From: Dicaeum eximium
Lineage: Eukaryota > Chordata > Aves > Passeriformes > Dicaeidae
Reading direction: 5' to 3'
DNA: 64,000 nucleotides
Assembly: GCA_013396995.1 (NCBI GenBank)
Contig: VWZP01005658.1
Span: forward strand, 1 to 64,000
Shown one piece after another: positions 1 through 10,947 of the stretch. The stretch's first letter is position 1. Each line of letters starts with the position of its first letter. The notes under the pieces were generated by a model. It did no database searches. It saw only the letters and a list, made by a program, of their open reading frames with translations, and was not told the DNA's origin. The translations under genes and the position numbers were made by a program.

Positions 1-240
1 CGGGCCCGGCCGGAGCTGCGTGTGCCCGGCGGGCCGGAACCCGGGCCGGGCCCGGGGTGCCCCGGGGAGCCCCCCCAGCCCCGCTGGCTCAGCCGTGCCG
101 GGGAGAAGGGCGAGCCGAGGCGGCGGTGGAGGTGCCCACGGGGCGAGGCTCGGCCCGGCAGGAGGGCAGGACACCTCGGCCGTGGTGAGGGGACAGAGAC
201 CACCGAGGCCAACTCCATGCGGCCCTTCCCGGCAGTGGCG
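1..240. promoter_or_regulatory. Edge of a CpG island, possible promoter or first exon
   Basis: The first ~240 bases are very GC-rich and dense in CpG, and the sequence then drops abruptly to ordinary composition. A G-quadruplex-type pattern (four G runs of 3-4 with short spacers) lies at 43-67 on the plus strand. A possible 5' splice site, GTGAGG, begins at 185, so this could be a non-coding first exon of a plus-strand transcript. The island is cut by the window edge, so its direction is unknown. Frames starting at GTG at 20 and 22 stay open only because the DNA is GC-rich. Confidence 0.6.
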
Positions 241-2317
241 TGGCGGGAGGTTGGAGAATTTTGGCCAAAGGACACCTCCCCATGTGCTCCCCGCTGCACC
301 CACGTCCTCACCAAGGGATGAGCAAATGCCTCAGCCCAGGACCTCCATCCCTTGTACGGCACCGGGGCTTTAATCTGCACAAACAACGGGAGGGATCTAG
401 CGGACGGACGTTGTTGCTGCTTCAGCAAAGGCACAGGGCAGTGTGGCAGGACAGAACTGTAAACCTGGGAAAACACATGTTAACCACAACACTGACTGAC
501 AGCCCTGGGCTCCCGGACTGACAGAGTACAAGAAGGAATTTCCACTCCTTGTACAAAAACAGGAGCGCTGACAACTTCAGAAAAGCCGGCAGTGTGTTGG
601 GGCAGCAGTGGACAGCACTGCCTTGTTAAGTCATTGGTTCTGCTCCCGGTTTCCAAAAAATTTTTCATGCATGGCACGGTTCAGCTTTGAAGAAACAGGA
701 TGAGTATGCAATAAACCACATTTCCTCCCTCAGGAGTTTGGACTTATCTGTATAAAAAATCTAAACAACCCATCATCTCCTGGCATGAGCAGGAGCTGCT
801 CTTTAGGGTGAGAGCCTTGTGTCCATCAATGTGGCTCGCTCAGTGCAGGAGCTCTGTGCCTGTGCAAAACCAAAATGATGGAAGGATGGATGAGAGAGGT
901 GGCACAGCAAGGCAGTGCACAGAGGCAAGCTCAGCCTCAGCCAGGGCACGGGGAGTTAGGCCAAGATAAGGTGCTGGTGCTAGAAGGCTGGGCTGTCCAG
1001 GAATGGTTTTTCCATGGGCAGTGCCAGCTGAGGTGGACATTTGTTAGGCTATTTACTAACCAGGTCGATTTTTAAATTTTAATTAAATTTAGCTTATTTT
1101 TTCAAAATGTTTCATACTATCATTTCTACTCAGATCTATTTCTGATTGAGAATAGAGATTAATTAAGAAATCGAAAAAACCCACAAAAATACCTAACAGC
1201 CCCCTTTTGCATGATTTTTCATATTAGCAGAGACAACCCCTGGGTATCCATTTTCTCTCAGGCATGAAGGCAGAAGGCTGTGTAGACCATGTCAGATCTG
1301 CCCAGCTGCTCAGCATCACGAAAACCACAAGGGAAAATACCACTGAATGATTTTAGGAGCATTTTGGTACAATCTGGCTGATGGAAAGGCAGCTGAAGGG
1401 CTAGACCCTGGCTAGCTAGCTGAACTCAGAACTTGGAGCAGGAATCCTGGTTCTAGTCTGACAGCCTGAAGACCTAAGCCAGCAGCCAAGTCCCCGAACC
1501 CCTCAGCTTGGATCTGAACCCAGGCTCTGCACGTGCAGACTTGGTAGTCTGTCTTCAGTAGAAATGGGACAGGGAAAAGGAAGTTGTGTTCCAAGCAAAT
1601 GGAATTGTCCAAGTTTTGATTCCACCCAGTTTGGACAGCACAGTTCCAGTCCAGTGAAACTGGAGCTAAGGAGTAAAAGCCAGAATGGCAGTTCTTCCCC
1701 TTCGTTGTTGCCACATCGCCCACAGCTCATTCAGTTCCCAGCTGTGGGCAGCCACCTCCCACCCAGGCAAGAAGTCACTGTTCCTTCTCTTTAGCAAGTG
1801 GTTTAAGTGATCAAATTTGCGTCCGCTAAACAGTTAACAAGTCGGGCCTTTTGGAAAGAGTGAGGCACCACACCTCCTAAGTACTTTGCACCAACAAAGA
1901 GCTAATTTGTGGAAATCAGGCAAAAATAGCTGAAGTCAGGAGGAGTTTGAGATGAGGCTGCCTGAGATTTGCCCACCCAACCAAACAGCTGCCAAAAAGG
2001 GAGCGCTACCATCCCCTCCTTTCCCCTCTACCCCGCTCAGGGTCCCAGAGCCTCACCAGCTCTGCTGCCTGCCCAGTCCTTGTGTGAGGCATCTCCTCCT
2101 GGTAGGGGAAAAAAACAACAATGATCCTTCTTTTCTGAATTTATTCTCTAATTCCTTTTAGGTGGGACACACTTGGTTGCTACTAGAATTAATTTCACAG
2201 ATAAGTACCTATGCACAAAGATGAAAGATGTGTACATGAAAGCAAAATTCACTGACAAGTTGTATGTGCTGTGAGGCTATACTTAAAAGCAGTGAGGTTC
2301 TTCAGATGGTATCTCAC
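241..2317. other. Non-coding stretch, no gene seen
   Basis: Ordinary mixed-composition DNA with only short frames. A strongly AT-rich patch lies at about 1,070-1,180. I see no convincing splice-flanked frame, RNA gene or repeat family here. Confidence 0.5.
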
Positions 2318-2354
2318 CTCAGAAAGGGCAGATTTCAAACTGAACACCACATTG
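2318..2354 (-). other. Candidate 37-nt internal exon (minus)
   Basis: Read on the minus strand, a pyrimidine-rich tract ending in CATTAG (complement of 2,355-2,370) is followed by 37 nt and then a strong GAG|GTGAGA 5' splice site (complement of 2,311-2,317). Of the three frames only one is open, reading NVVFSLKSALSE. If joined directly to the minus-strand candidate exon at 6,583-6,642, its open frame continues one open frame of that exon. Unassigned protein. It could equally be lncRNA or a chance match. Confidence 0.25.
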
Positions 2355-2889
2355 CTAATGAGGATACAGGAAATCTCATCCATTTTTTCCACTTGATGCA
2401 AAACATCTCTTCCCACAAAGGGAAATGTTGATGTTTCCCTCTATGATTTAGGCTGAAAGAGGAAACTGTCAGGGAGAAAGTCACAGTGAAATAGAAAAAC
2501 TGGCTCCAACACAAACAAGCCTAAGCTTGACAAAATAGGCTGTAGTTTTAACAAGCAGGTTAGGAGAAGACCAAGGCGGAGGCCCTTAAAGAAATTTACA
2601 ACCTTTTGAGGCCAAAAATTTGAAAGCATCATTTCTCAAGCAGTTCAGATAGGAAATCCTACATAAAAGGGGGAAAAAAGAAACTTCCCAGTTCTCATCC
2701 ATGTTTTATGAAGCTAAAGGAAAAAAAAATATGGTAAAAGTGATAAGCCTAAAGAATTTATTGTTTCATGTATGGTTTTGACAGGTTGCCAAGAGAATGG
2801 TGCTGCTCTATGGAGAGTAGAAGAAATGATATTTTCTTTGCTTTAGATTGTTATAAAATTTTCAGTTCTTTACAAGCCCCCAGATGGTT

Positions 2890-2935
2890 TTTATAACCCC
2901 TTCAGGGGTTGCAACATATTGACTGAGAAATACCG
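2890..2935. mobile_element. Possible fossil hAT-type terminus
   Basis: A small inverted repeat (AACCCC, 4-nt loop, GGGGTT at 2,895-2,910) is followed by GCAAC and a GACTGAGAAAT-like end. This resembles the terminal region of old hAT-Charlie DNA transposons. The match is short and diverged. Confidence 0.22.
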
Positions 2936-3089
2936 ATTTATATAGCAAACTCCACTCTCTTATTGCTGGCAAAAATTACTGCTTTGTATCTGTGTATACA
3001 CACAGTAGCTGAATATAAATAAAAACCCAAAAATAATGAGATCTGAGGCAAAATCCACCACCTGGCAGTACATTAAGTTGGATGAAATT

Positions 3090-3136
3090 TCCCTAAATTT
3101 ACACTGGTGTAAATAAGAGGAATATTTGGCCCTAAA
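3090..3136. repeat. Possible ancient sauropsid interspersed repeat
   Basis: The text around ACACTGGTGTAAATAAGAGG followed by ATTTGGCCC resembles a motif I associate with old interspersed repeats of birds, crocodiles and turtles. The family is not named because the recall is not certain. Confidence 0.22.
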
Positions 3137-4247
3137 TCTTTTAGGTGAATTTGTGATTGAGGATTAAAAAGTTTGTACTCTGTTTCACCCTGCAACTAAG
3201 CAGGCTGCCTTCATTGGTGTCAGAAATAAGGAAACATTTCCAATCAACAATTCTTCAATTTTTATTGGCTTTCATTGTGTTCATCTGCAGTGTTTTAACT
3301 GGGAAGTATTTGTGCCTTGGGACACAGCATGCTTACAACAGAACCACCAAAGCAGGTGACCTTAGCACCTCAGGAGGAGCAGCTCTGAAATGCTTTGCCT
3401 TTAATGAGCAAATAATTTCTGAAGTGAACAGTGTGTCCAGTTTTTGGGTTTTATAGACCACTGTAATAATCTGTATTTTGTACATTCAGGAGGGTATGAG
3501 AGAATTCTTACTGAATGGTGACTTCACAAAGAATGTCTGAATCCAGAGTGGACTATGAAGAGCTCATATCCCCTGGGGGACTAAGCCTGAGCTTTTGCTC
3601 TTGCCCACACTCCTGTACAATCAGGCTGGTGGTTTGGCTCACTGGGTGACTGGTCACTGCTGAGACTGCCGAGGTAAAAAACACCACAGTGCCTGGTGCT
3701 GTGCTCCAACTCCCAGCTAGGGAGAAGGGAGCACCCCGTTTTTCCTGCACCTCAGGATTAGGTGGTCACTTAGAACACAGGGAGTGTGATTTTAATTCCA
3801 ATGAAGGCACGAGGAGAGTTGCTGGTGTTCCCAGGAGAAGTCTCTGTCTACCCTATCTGAGGCTTTTCTGGAGAATGAGAGATTTTGGTGCCTTCCTGTT
3901 CTGCATTAAAGAATTAAAAATGCATTTGAGCAGGCAGAAGGAAAGGAAGAACATGGCATCATAGCTTCATATTTAAATCATCCTTTGGGAGGGCGGAGAC
4001 TGCAGTTCTGCTCCTGGCTTGCCAGGCAGAATACTTTTGTATTTTACATTAGTCAGCCAGTGGATAAAATACATGAAGAACCCTTAGGCTGATCAGAAAG
4101 TTTAACTGATATCCTTGTACTCAGCATCTCCTCTGCTCCTTTGCATTGCAATACCTCACTTCTTGGAGCTGAGCCTTAACCTGTGCCCTGTAGCTCTGCA
4201 CGGGGAAAAGCAGAACTGCTGCCCTAAACTTTCTGGCAGTTTTCATT

Positions 4248-4907
4248 ATGCAGATTTTGAAACCTTTAGATCACAAACTATCTCTGTCAAGGCACGCACA
4301 CAGCTCCCAGCTCCTTCAGCCCCCGTCTCGGCTGAAGTCATCTCACGCTGATGTTAAAGCAGCAGTGAGCTGCTTCCAGATTACCTTGGATTTGTGTGGA
4401 TTTAGGGCTAAACCCCATCAACCAAACTGCTGCCGAAACTTTTGCGCACTGCCTTTAAGTTGTAGGACCCAAGTGAGCAGAGCTGGCGAGGTTTTAGTGT
4501 TGGTTCAACTATTCCTGCGCGCTTGGACAGCTGTTAAAAGAGCAGGCAGCAGAACAGCTCCAGACCTGAAAGAAGGCAGCAAAGCAGACTTGGCAGAGGG
4601 AAAAAAGCACAGGCAAGTCAGCTGGCTCAGGGGAGGCGAGTCAGAGGAACGAGCCCAACACACAAACAAAGCAAATGGCAGCCTTGAGGCTGGCCCTGGT
4701 CCTGGTGGGGCAGAGCCCAGCCTGGCCAAGGCATGGCTGCTTCCCAAGGAGAGACAGACGCCTGTTGGCGAGGGGGATGCTGTGAATGAGTGGCACCGTT
4801 TTCTGGCTGAGATTTGCCTGTTCCTTCAGGCTAGAAACTGTGCCATTTGCCATTGTAAATACCCTATTCAAAAACACGGTCTCTATGGCACTCAGCTGAA
4901 GGACTAA
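4248..4907 (+). other. 219-codon open frame over a CpG-retaining block; coding status doubtful
   Basis: The plus-strand frame starts at ATG 4,248 and stays open for 219 codons. I recognise no domain, signal peptide or membrane segment, and the composition is irregular. The block 4,280-4,530 keeps CpGs that its AT-rich surroundings have lost, so some constraint is plausible: a conserved regulatory element or part of an lncRNA. A shorter frame is open on the opposite strand at 4,505-4,747. I judge protein coding unlikely. Confidence 0.2.
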
Positions 4908-5392
4908 AGATCTCATCATCTCCTCAGCGCTAGGAAAAGCCAGCACTGCTGCATCAAACCTAAATTAACTTCCCTCGGTGTGGGCAGGATGTAGTGCTTA
5001 AACTCCTTTGACATGTATTTCCTAGAGACAAATGGCAATTCCCTCTGTGGCCCATCATTTACTATCTACATAAAAGCAGAAGGAGATGATTAGAGGGGGA
5101 ACTGCCCTGCTCTTGCTATATTTAGTGCCCTGTCAGCTCAGCCTATAATATTCTGCTCTTCAGTTGTAAATAATACTCTAAGGAGGGGAATAAAATGAAT
5201 ATCAAACATGGAGAAGCTGGTACAGAAAAGCAGACAAAAGACTGCAGGTCTAGAACACACAGAAATAAACCTTCTCCTTGGGTTTAAAAGCTGAAGGAGG
5301 CATTAATGGAGCTCATCCCACCTCCTGCCCCACGGCTGGGAGTGATAGAGGACTGCAGTCTTTGGGGTCTTTCAGCAGAAAGCTGCATAATT

Positions 5393-5414
5393 CTGGCTGG
5401 CTGGCTGGCTGGCT
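5393..5414. repeat. (CTGG)n microsatellite
   Basis: About five uninterrupted tandem copies of a 4-bp unit (CTGG/GGCT). Confidence 0.93.
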
Positions 5415-5717
5415 CCTTCTGCCTGGCACCTGACAATATGGTCTGATGTGAAGGCTTCCAGCACTATACCCAAAGGAATTCTCACATTTATATTTCAAAG
5501 AGTTCTGGGAGGCCGCACATATTTCTTTTACATGCATGTATTTAAATCTATTCAAATTTGTTCCTCTTAAGAGAGAATTCCTCATCATAAATCATTATCG
5601 GGACTTATTAGCTTAAACTACACAGCACACACTTGTAAGGAAAAATACAAACTATATATGTGCCTTGAATAATCCTGTGGTAGCTAGACATCTTACAGCA
5701 ATAAATAGAGTTTCTAG

Positions 5718-5782
5718 CAATAACCTCCTGAGGTAAAGTGGAATATTCCCATTTTACAGAACAGTAATGGAGGTGGTGAGTC
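5718..5782 (-). mobile_element. MIR-type SINE relic
   Basis: The text CCTCCTGAGGTAAAG, followed by TATTCCCATTTTACAGA, follows the reverse complement of the MIR core (…TCTGTAAAATGGGGATAATA…TACCTCATAGG). Copy is short and diverged; only the core is visible. Confidence 0.45.
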
Positions 5783-6325
5783 CATGGCTGCTGTGGAAAT
5801 CTGTGGAAATTACCCCAGATCTCTAGCACTTCTAAATCTTTGCTAACCCACAGGACCAGCTTCTTCCAAAACCAGATGGAAAGGCAATACATAAAGGAAA
5901 AGAACAAAGAAAAAGGTTTGGTTTGGTTTGTTGCCAATGAAGAGGAAAGGAAGAAAGCCATTAACAAAGCATTTTCCCATGTGATTCAAATTAGAGCAGC
6001 CCATAATGGCTGAAGACAATTGTGCTTTTATTCTTTTTCAGTGATATTTTCAAATTTGGGAAAGTTTTTGTTGTTCTTTTGCCATTCAACATAAGGAAGT
6101 TGAGTTTGGTTCCACCACCAGAATGATTCACTGCACTGAAGAAATTCAGAACATCCCCAGTAGAGGAAGTACATTACTAAATTTCCAGTCTTGACCACAT
6201 CAATACAGATTTTTCTGTGCCGGGAAACAATCTGTCTACAGTCTAGAGGAAATGCTCTCTAACAAATGAAAAATGAATCCTTCATTGTAAACCCCACTTA
6301 AGTTCACTGGGTTGTTGGGGTTTGG

Positions 6326-6340
6326 TTTTTTTTTTTTTTT
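6326..6340. repeat. T15 homopolymer
   Basis: Fifteen consecutive T preceded by a G/T-rich stretch. It may be a degraded retroposon tail on the minus strand, but no body is recognisable. Confidence 0.93.
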
Positions 6341-6582
6341 CATGAGTAAGAAACGAGTAAAAACAAACAAACTTCCTTTTGGATATGCACCAAAAAGACA
6401 CAAAACATTAGTCAGGCTTTTAGCCATAACCTACGTGGAGATCCACGGTCTCAGTGAGTTTTTGCTCATGCTCTTCAGGAAATACACAACATGTAGTTTA
6501 TTCAAGATAACTTACTGCAAACAGCTCAAGGCATTTTGGTTACAAGTAGGTTTCTTTATTACTGACTCATTCTTCTGGATAC

Positions 6583-6642
6583 CTGACGCTGGCTCCGCGT
6601 TCTGCCCGAGACTGGTTTTTGTAGATTTTCGTTTCTTCGGTT
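6583..6642 (-). other. Candidate 60-nt internal exon (minus)
   Basis: On the minus strand a long pyrimidine-rich tract (complement of about 6,645-6,700) ends in GAAAG, followed by 60 nt and then GTCAG|GTATCC as a 5' splice site. The 60 nt hold several CpGs (CCGAAG, AACGAA, CTCGGG, AACGCGG, AGCGTC) in very AT-rich surroundings, which is typical of constrained exons. All three frames are open. One reads PKKRKSTKTSLGQNAEPAS, with a PKKRK nuclear-localisation-like start; another reads TEETKIYKNQSRAERGASV and can continue into the candidate exon at 2,318-2,354. I cannot name the protein. A conserved non-coding element is the main alternative. Confidence 0.38.
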
Positions 6643-8114
6643 CTTTCAAAATGAAACAAAAGAAAAGAGGTTATAAGAAATATAAAGCAAAAAAATATCA
6701 CACACACAAGAATTTCAATCTTGAAGTTCCTCTTCCCCGTTTTATGGCTTCTTTTGTCTGAAAAACTCCCAAAATTCAATTTTTAAAATAAATATTTATG
6801 AAACAAGCATTTGTAAAATGTGCTTGCCTGCCAACTCCAATGAATACTTACAGATTAACCATTTTTGTAAGACTACCTGGGTGTTTTCATGCTCTCAGTT
6901 CATAATACAGTTCAGTGCATTGCCTTCTCCGAGAGTTCACACTCTGAAGCAGCAGCACATGAAGGCACTTTGCATTTGATTGAACAGAGTTTGGATCTGT
7001 TCTGTTCCATATGCTGAACATGTTTGCATAATCTATCTGCAGGAGTAAATCAAAAAGCCTGGAAGAAAGGACATTTGATATGGTAAATAATGGGAAGTTA
7101 TAGAGGTGAAGCATTTAGGACTATTTCCTGCATTTTATTGATAGGGAAACAATAAAAAGCTAAAATTTTCTCCAGAGATTTACAGATTAAGAATTCAGGT
7201 TTTTGGTTTGGGATGGTTTTGTTGTGTTTTATCCACCCATTCAGGAAGCTTTTGAGGCTAACAAATACACTGTACCCTCTGAGAATAAATTCTGATATTC
7301 AACCCAAGAATATTAAATCAGTTTTGATTACTGTTCTCTTTCAGAGGTTTGTAGAGACGAACAAGGTTCAGGGTTTTGATTTCAACCTGCTTGGATGAAA
7401 CAGGCTGCTGCTGAGCCCTTTGGAGAAAGCAAGCCATGGGCTGCTCAGCCGGCAGGCAGCACCTGAAGGACAAAGAGTCCCGAAGAGAAATGCCATGGCT
7501 GTGATTCCCCAAAGGCTGGAGCCATCCTCTGAGGTAATTAGCAGTGCAGCCTGTAGTCACTGGCCACCCGGGCAGGAAGGAAGCCCAGCAGCAGCCAGGG
7601 CACAGTGCAATGGCCCCTGCTCCTGCCTGAGCCCCCCAGGCCTTGCCCCAGACATGGCACTCCCAGCTCTCTGTTGCCACAATCTTCTTCCCTCATCACA
7701 GGGCTGCCAGATCTGATGATTTTGGCTGATCTGATCAGCCAAACCTCAGCACCTCACATCACCCTGCCTCTTCACAAAACAAAGGCAGCTTCTGAGTTTG
7801 CAAGCTGAAGGGACACACAGGAAATCTTGCTTTGGTAGTGTTGCTAAAATGATGTGTAAGATGGCAGATCAGGCAGTCTTTGGCTAAAAGTAAAGGTTTT
7901 TTGCCTTTCCACTAATAAACGTACTTCAAGTCTTGCTTTGAAAACCTTATTATTTCTTAGCAAGATATTTCTGGTCTCCTTATTTTCCTACCTGGACTTA
8001 AACTCTAATCATGCTAATGATCTTCATCTTCTGTGTCTTCTGTCATGTTTTTTTGTGACCTCTCTAGGTCTCTAGGGCTTGGCAATTAAAAACTCAACTC
8101 TGGGTAAGGTGAGG
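6643..8114. other. Non-coding stretch, no gene seen
   Basis: AT-rich DNA with a modestly GC-richer patch at 7,380-7,720, where short frames overlap on both strands. A weak minus-strand 5' splice site lies at 6,845-6,850 but has no convincing partner. No gene supported. Confidence 0.45.
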
Positions 8115-8154
8115 TTTTATACATATATATAAAAAAAAGTTTTATATGTATAAA
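8115..8154. repeat. AT-rich imperfect palindrome
   Basis: A TTTTATACATATATATAAAA arm and a TTTTATATGTATAAA arm flank a short A-rich spacer. They pair except for one extra TA step and could extrude as a hairpin or cruciform. It is probably of microsatellite origin. Confidence 0.8.
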
Positions 8155-10553
8155 GCACCTGCCATCATATTGATGGTAGGTGCAAACATTCTTTTTCTAT
8201 TTTCACCAATTTATTCTCCACCTACCACCTCTAGTGTATTTGGTGCCTCAGTGTCTTGGGTTTGCCCACTCCCTTCTGCATTCCAGCCTGAGCTTCTTCC
8301 AGGAATCCTCTCTGCTTGGGAGCAGAGATTCTTGCTATGGTTCAGTCCAGACATCCCATTGAGTCAGTTTGTGCTACAACAATAAAGACAGGATTAACTG
8401 GTTCAAAGCTTAAAGAATTAGAGAGAATTAAAGAATTTAAGAGATGATGGGAAGGATCCTTTCCCATGTCCCCTTCTTAGAGCTGGAGTTCAAGCTAACA
8501 GTTTCTTAAGTTTCTGAAGTCTGTGACATTTCTTTTTCTGAAGGCAGAAGTAGACTGAATGGTTCACAATTCAAACTCATTCTTTCAGAAGAGGGTGGAG
8601 TTTGTTTTAATAATGCTACACCAATTTGTCAATTATTGTCTCAGTTTTCTGAGGTACAAGAGCAGTCTGCTTCAGAGGAGTGGTATGTATGTAACAATAA
8701 AAAAAAGATCAAATCTAATTCTTTAGGTTTAGTTTCTACTGTGCTTTAGGACTAAAAGGCCAACTACCCACTATTAGTCAGTCTATAGGAAAGGTTTAAT
8801 ATATTACAATACGTGGTAAATATATAAAAACGTGACATAATATTGTTTGGGGATTGGTTTGTTTGTTTGTAATTAAAAGGTAAAACCCAGCAGCACTCCC
8901 AGCAGGGAGACAGATACTCTTAAAAAATAGAGAAACAGTAAGGTTCAGGAAATTTTTTTACAACTACCAATAACAGAACGAGTGCCTTTAATCACAAAAG
9001 ACATTTCTTTAGTACAAACAGCTAGACTGAACTTAAATATGTTACATCTGCTCAGGTCAGTGCTCTCAGGGAATGATACCACAAGGGAAAAACAAAGGAA
9101 GCGGGGGACACACAGGATGCTGAAGTGTTTCCCAGGCCTCAGCAGTGCCATTCCCATGGTGTGTGGGTGTTGTGGACAGATGCAGCCCATGCTCTTGCCC
9201 TGTGGTTATCCGCCACAACTTCCCACCCACCTCATTTATTTCTGTCCCTTTTGGTGGCAGTGCCAGCTCAAACTCTGTGCAGATGGCCAAGGCCAGCCCC
9301 TGCCACACGCGAGATTGTCTCTGCCGGTCCCTTCCCCGCTGCCCCAGCACAAACTCCTTCTCTTTCTGAGGCTTCAGCAGATGCACCCATCCATGGATCC
9401 CAGCACCATTAGGAAAGTGAGGGAAGGTGCTCAGCCTGTCCCAGGCTGGTCACCATTCACCATGCCTGAAGTTGGGAGGCTGGACAGTTGCACCAGCCAG
9501 TGGTTCCCCCTGGAAGTAATTAGGCACACTGAGATCATCGTGTGAGGCTCAACAGCTCTGGTGGAGCACTTTTCCCTGCCAAGTCTGAACCTCTGGCTGG
9601 TGCCCAAGTACCAGGAGTATCCCTTTCTGAGCAGAGGATACTGCCACAGTGATCCATCTTGCTGTGGCTGCACAGAGAGTGCCTGTCATTTCCACAGCTA
9701 TCATAACAGTTCTGGGGGTGTGTTCCAGTCTCCAAGCTGTGTGTGCTGTCTGCATTCTCAAACCACATATAAGTTGGTGGGCTCATGGACCAGTCTCTGA
9801 AAACCTCAGCTCTGCCCCAAAGTCTCTCTCAGGGTCCTCCCAGGGTCAGCACCCTTTCACTCCAAACACACATGGCCCAGCAGAGCAGAGATTAAAGCTA
9901 CCCCTTAACCAAGACAGGACACAGCGAGCCAGAGGCTGTCCCACTTCTCCTCCTTCTAAAATAAAAACAAACAAGACTTTTTCTATTTTTGTTGTGCTGG
10001 ATTGATAGCTCTGCCTTCCTCACTGTGTTTCAGTGTCATAAGAGGGGACATAAATCAAGGCCCACATTTCCAAACCTTCTCTATGCCCACCACTGCATGG
10101 ACCACCCTGGCCACACAAGAATACGTTTTTTTCTTTTTTTTTCCCACTGGGCTGAGATGGTCTATATTTTGTTTTCAGCTTTTGTTTTGTTCTAGTCCTG
10201 GCTTGCCTCCATCCACTTTTGTCAGCTAGTTGCACCATTTGGGCCCAGTGGATAAGCTGTTCAGTCAGAAAGCTCCCACACAGGCAGCAGCATCCTTGGC
10301 TCAGGCTTGCTCTTGCCCCATCAGGCTTGACAACACTTCAGAAATGATTGATGTGGTAGCCCCAGTGCCCTCCCTTGGGATGACAGCACCCAGGAAAGCT
10401 GTCAGTGCTCCAGGAGAGAGGATCACCCCAGAAATTATGGCTCTTTTCAGCTCATCTCCAGTGTCATTTACTCAAAGATCATAAACACATGGGTTAGGGT
10501 TTGTACCTTCATGGGTTCCCGGATAATTGACACTGAGTGCTGTATTTCTGCAG
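8155..10553. other. Non-coding stretch; mixed GC patch at 9,120-9,950
   Basis: A plus-strand frame of 187 codons (8,982-9,545) overlaps several frames on both strands. A small CpG cluster (CACGCGAG, GCCGG, CCCCGC) sits at about 9,305-9,345. No domain is recognised and no matched splice pair was found. I treat it as non-coding. Confidence 0.4.
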
Positions 10554-10687
10554 CAGAACGTGGATGTGCTTCCCCCGAGTAACAATGCCACGAAGCAGCC
10601 AATATCTACAGTTCATTTGGTGCACTCTGGGGTTCAGAGGTCAGGGAGGGCCATGGAAAACATCTGCCCAGGTTCAAATAACTGCAG
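10554..10687 (+). other. Candidate 134-nt exon (plus)
   Basis: An acceptor-like sequence, TGTATTTCTGCAG (ending 10,553), precedes 134 nt that end in a consensus donor, CTGCAG|GTAAGT (GT at 10,688). Two of three frames are open. The frame beginning at the second base ends with one spare base, and when joined to the candidate exon at 10,812-10,947 it continues open for 90 codons in total (134+136 = 270 nt). Several CpGs persist (AACGTG, CCCGAG, CACGAAG). No known protein is recognised. Confidence 0.28.
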
Positions 10688-10811
10688 GTAAGTTATCCTC
10701 ACAGAGGATTTTCTAACTGTGCCTGGAGGGGCAAGAGGCACACGGTATATGAAGCAACAGGAGTCACACACCTTTTGTTGCACTGGCCTTATGTTATCAT
10801 CTCATGTCCAG

Positions 10812-10947
10812 TGGCAGCAGAGGAAGCTATTTTTGGCAATCATATCATCAGGAAGGTCCAGGAAGGTACTCCAGATGGCAATGAGCTGCATAAAGCAAAT
10901 TCAGCTTTTCTGGGGAATTTCCCACTTGCTTCATATACAGACCAAAG
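10812..10947 (+). other. Candidate 136-nt exon (plus)
   Basis: It is preceded by a pyrimidine-biased tract ending in TGTCCAG and followed by CCAAAG|GTAATG (GT at 10,948). The frame joined from 10,554-10,687 reads VAAEEAIFGNHIIRKVQ onward without a stop to the donor. The intervening intron would be only 124 bp, short but within the vertebrate range. The frame is also open without splicing back to 10,682. Function unknown; chance not excluded. Confidence 0.22.
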
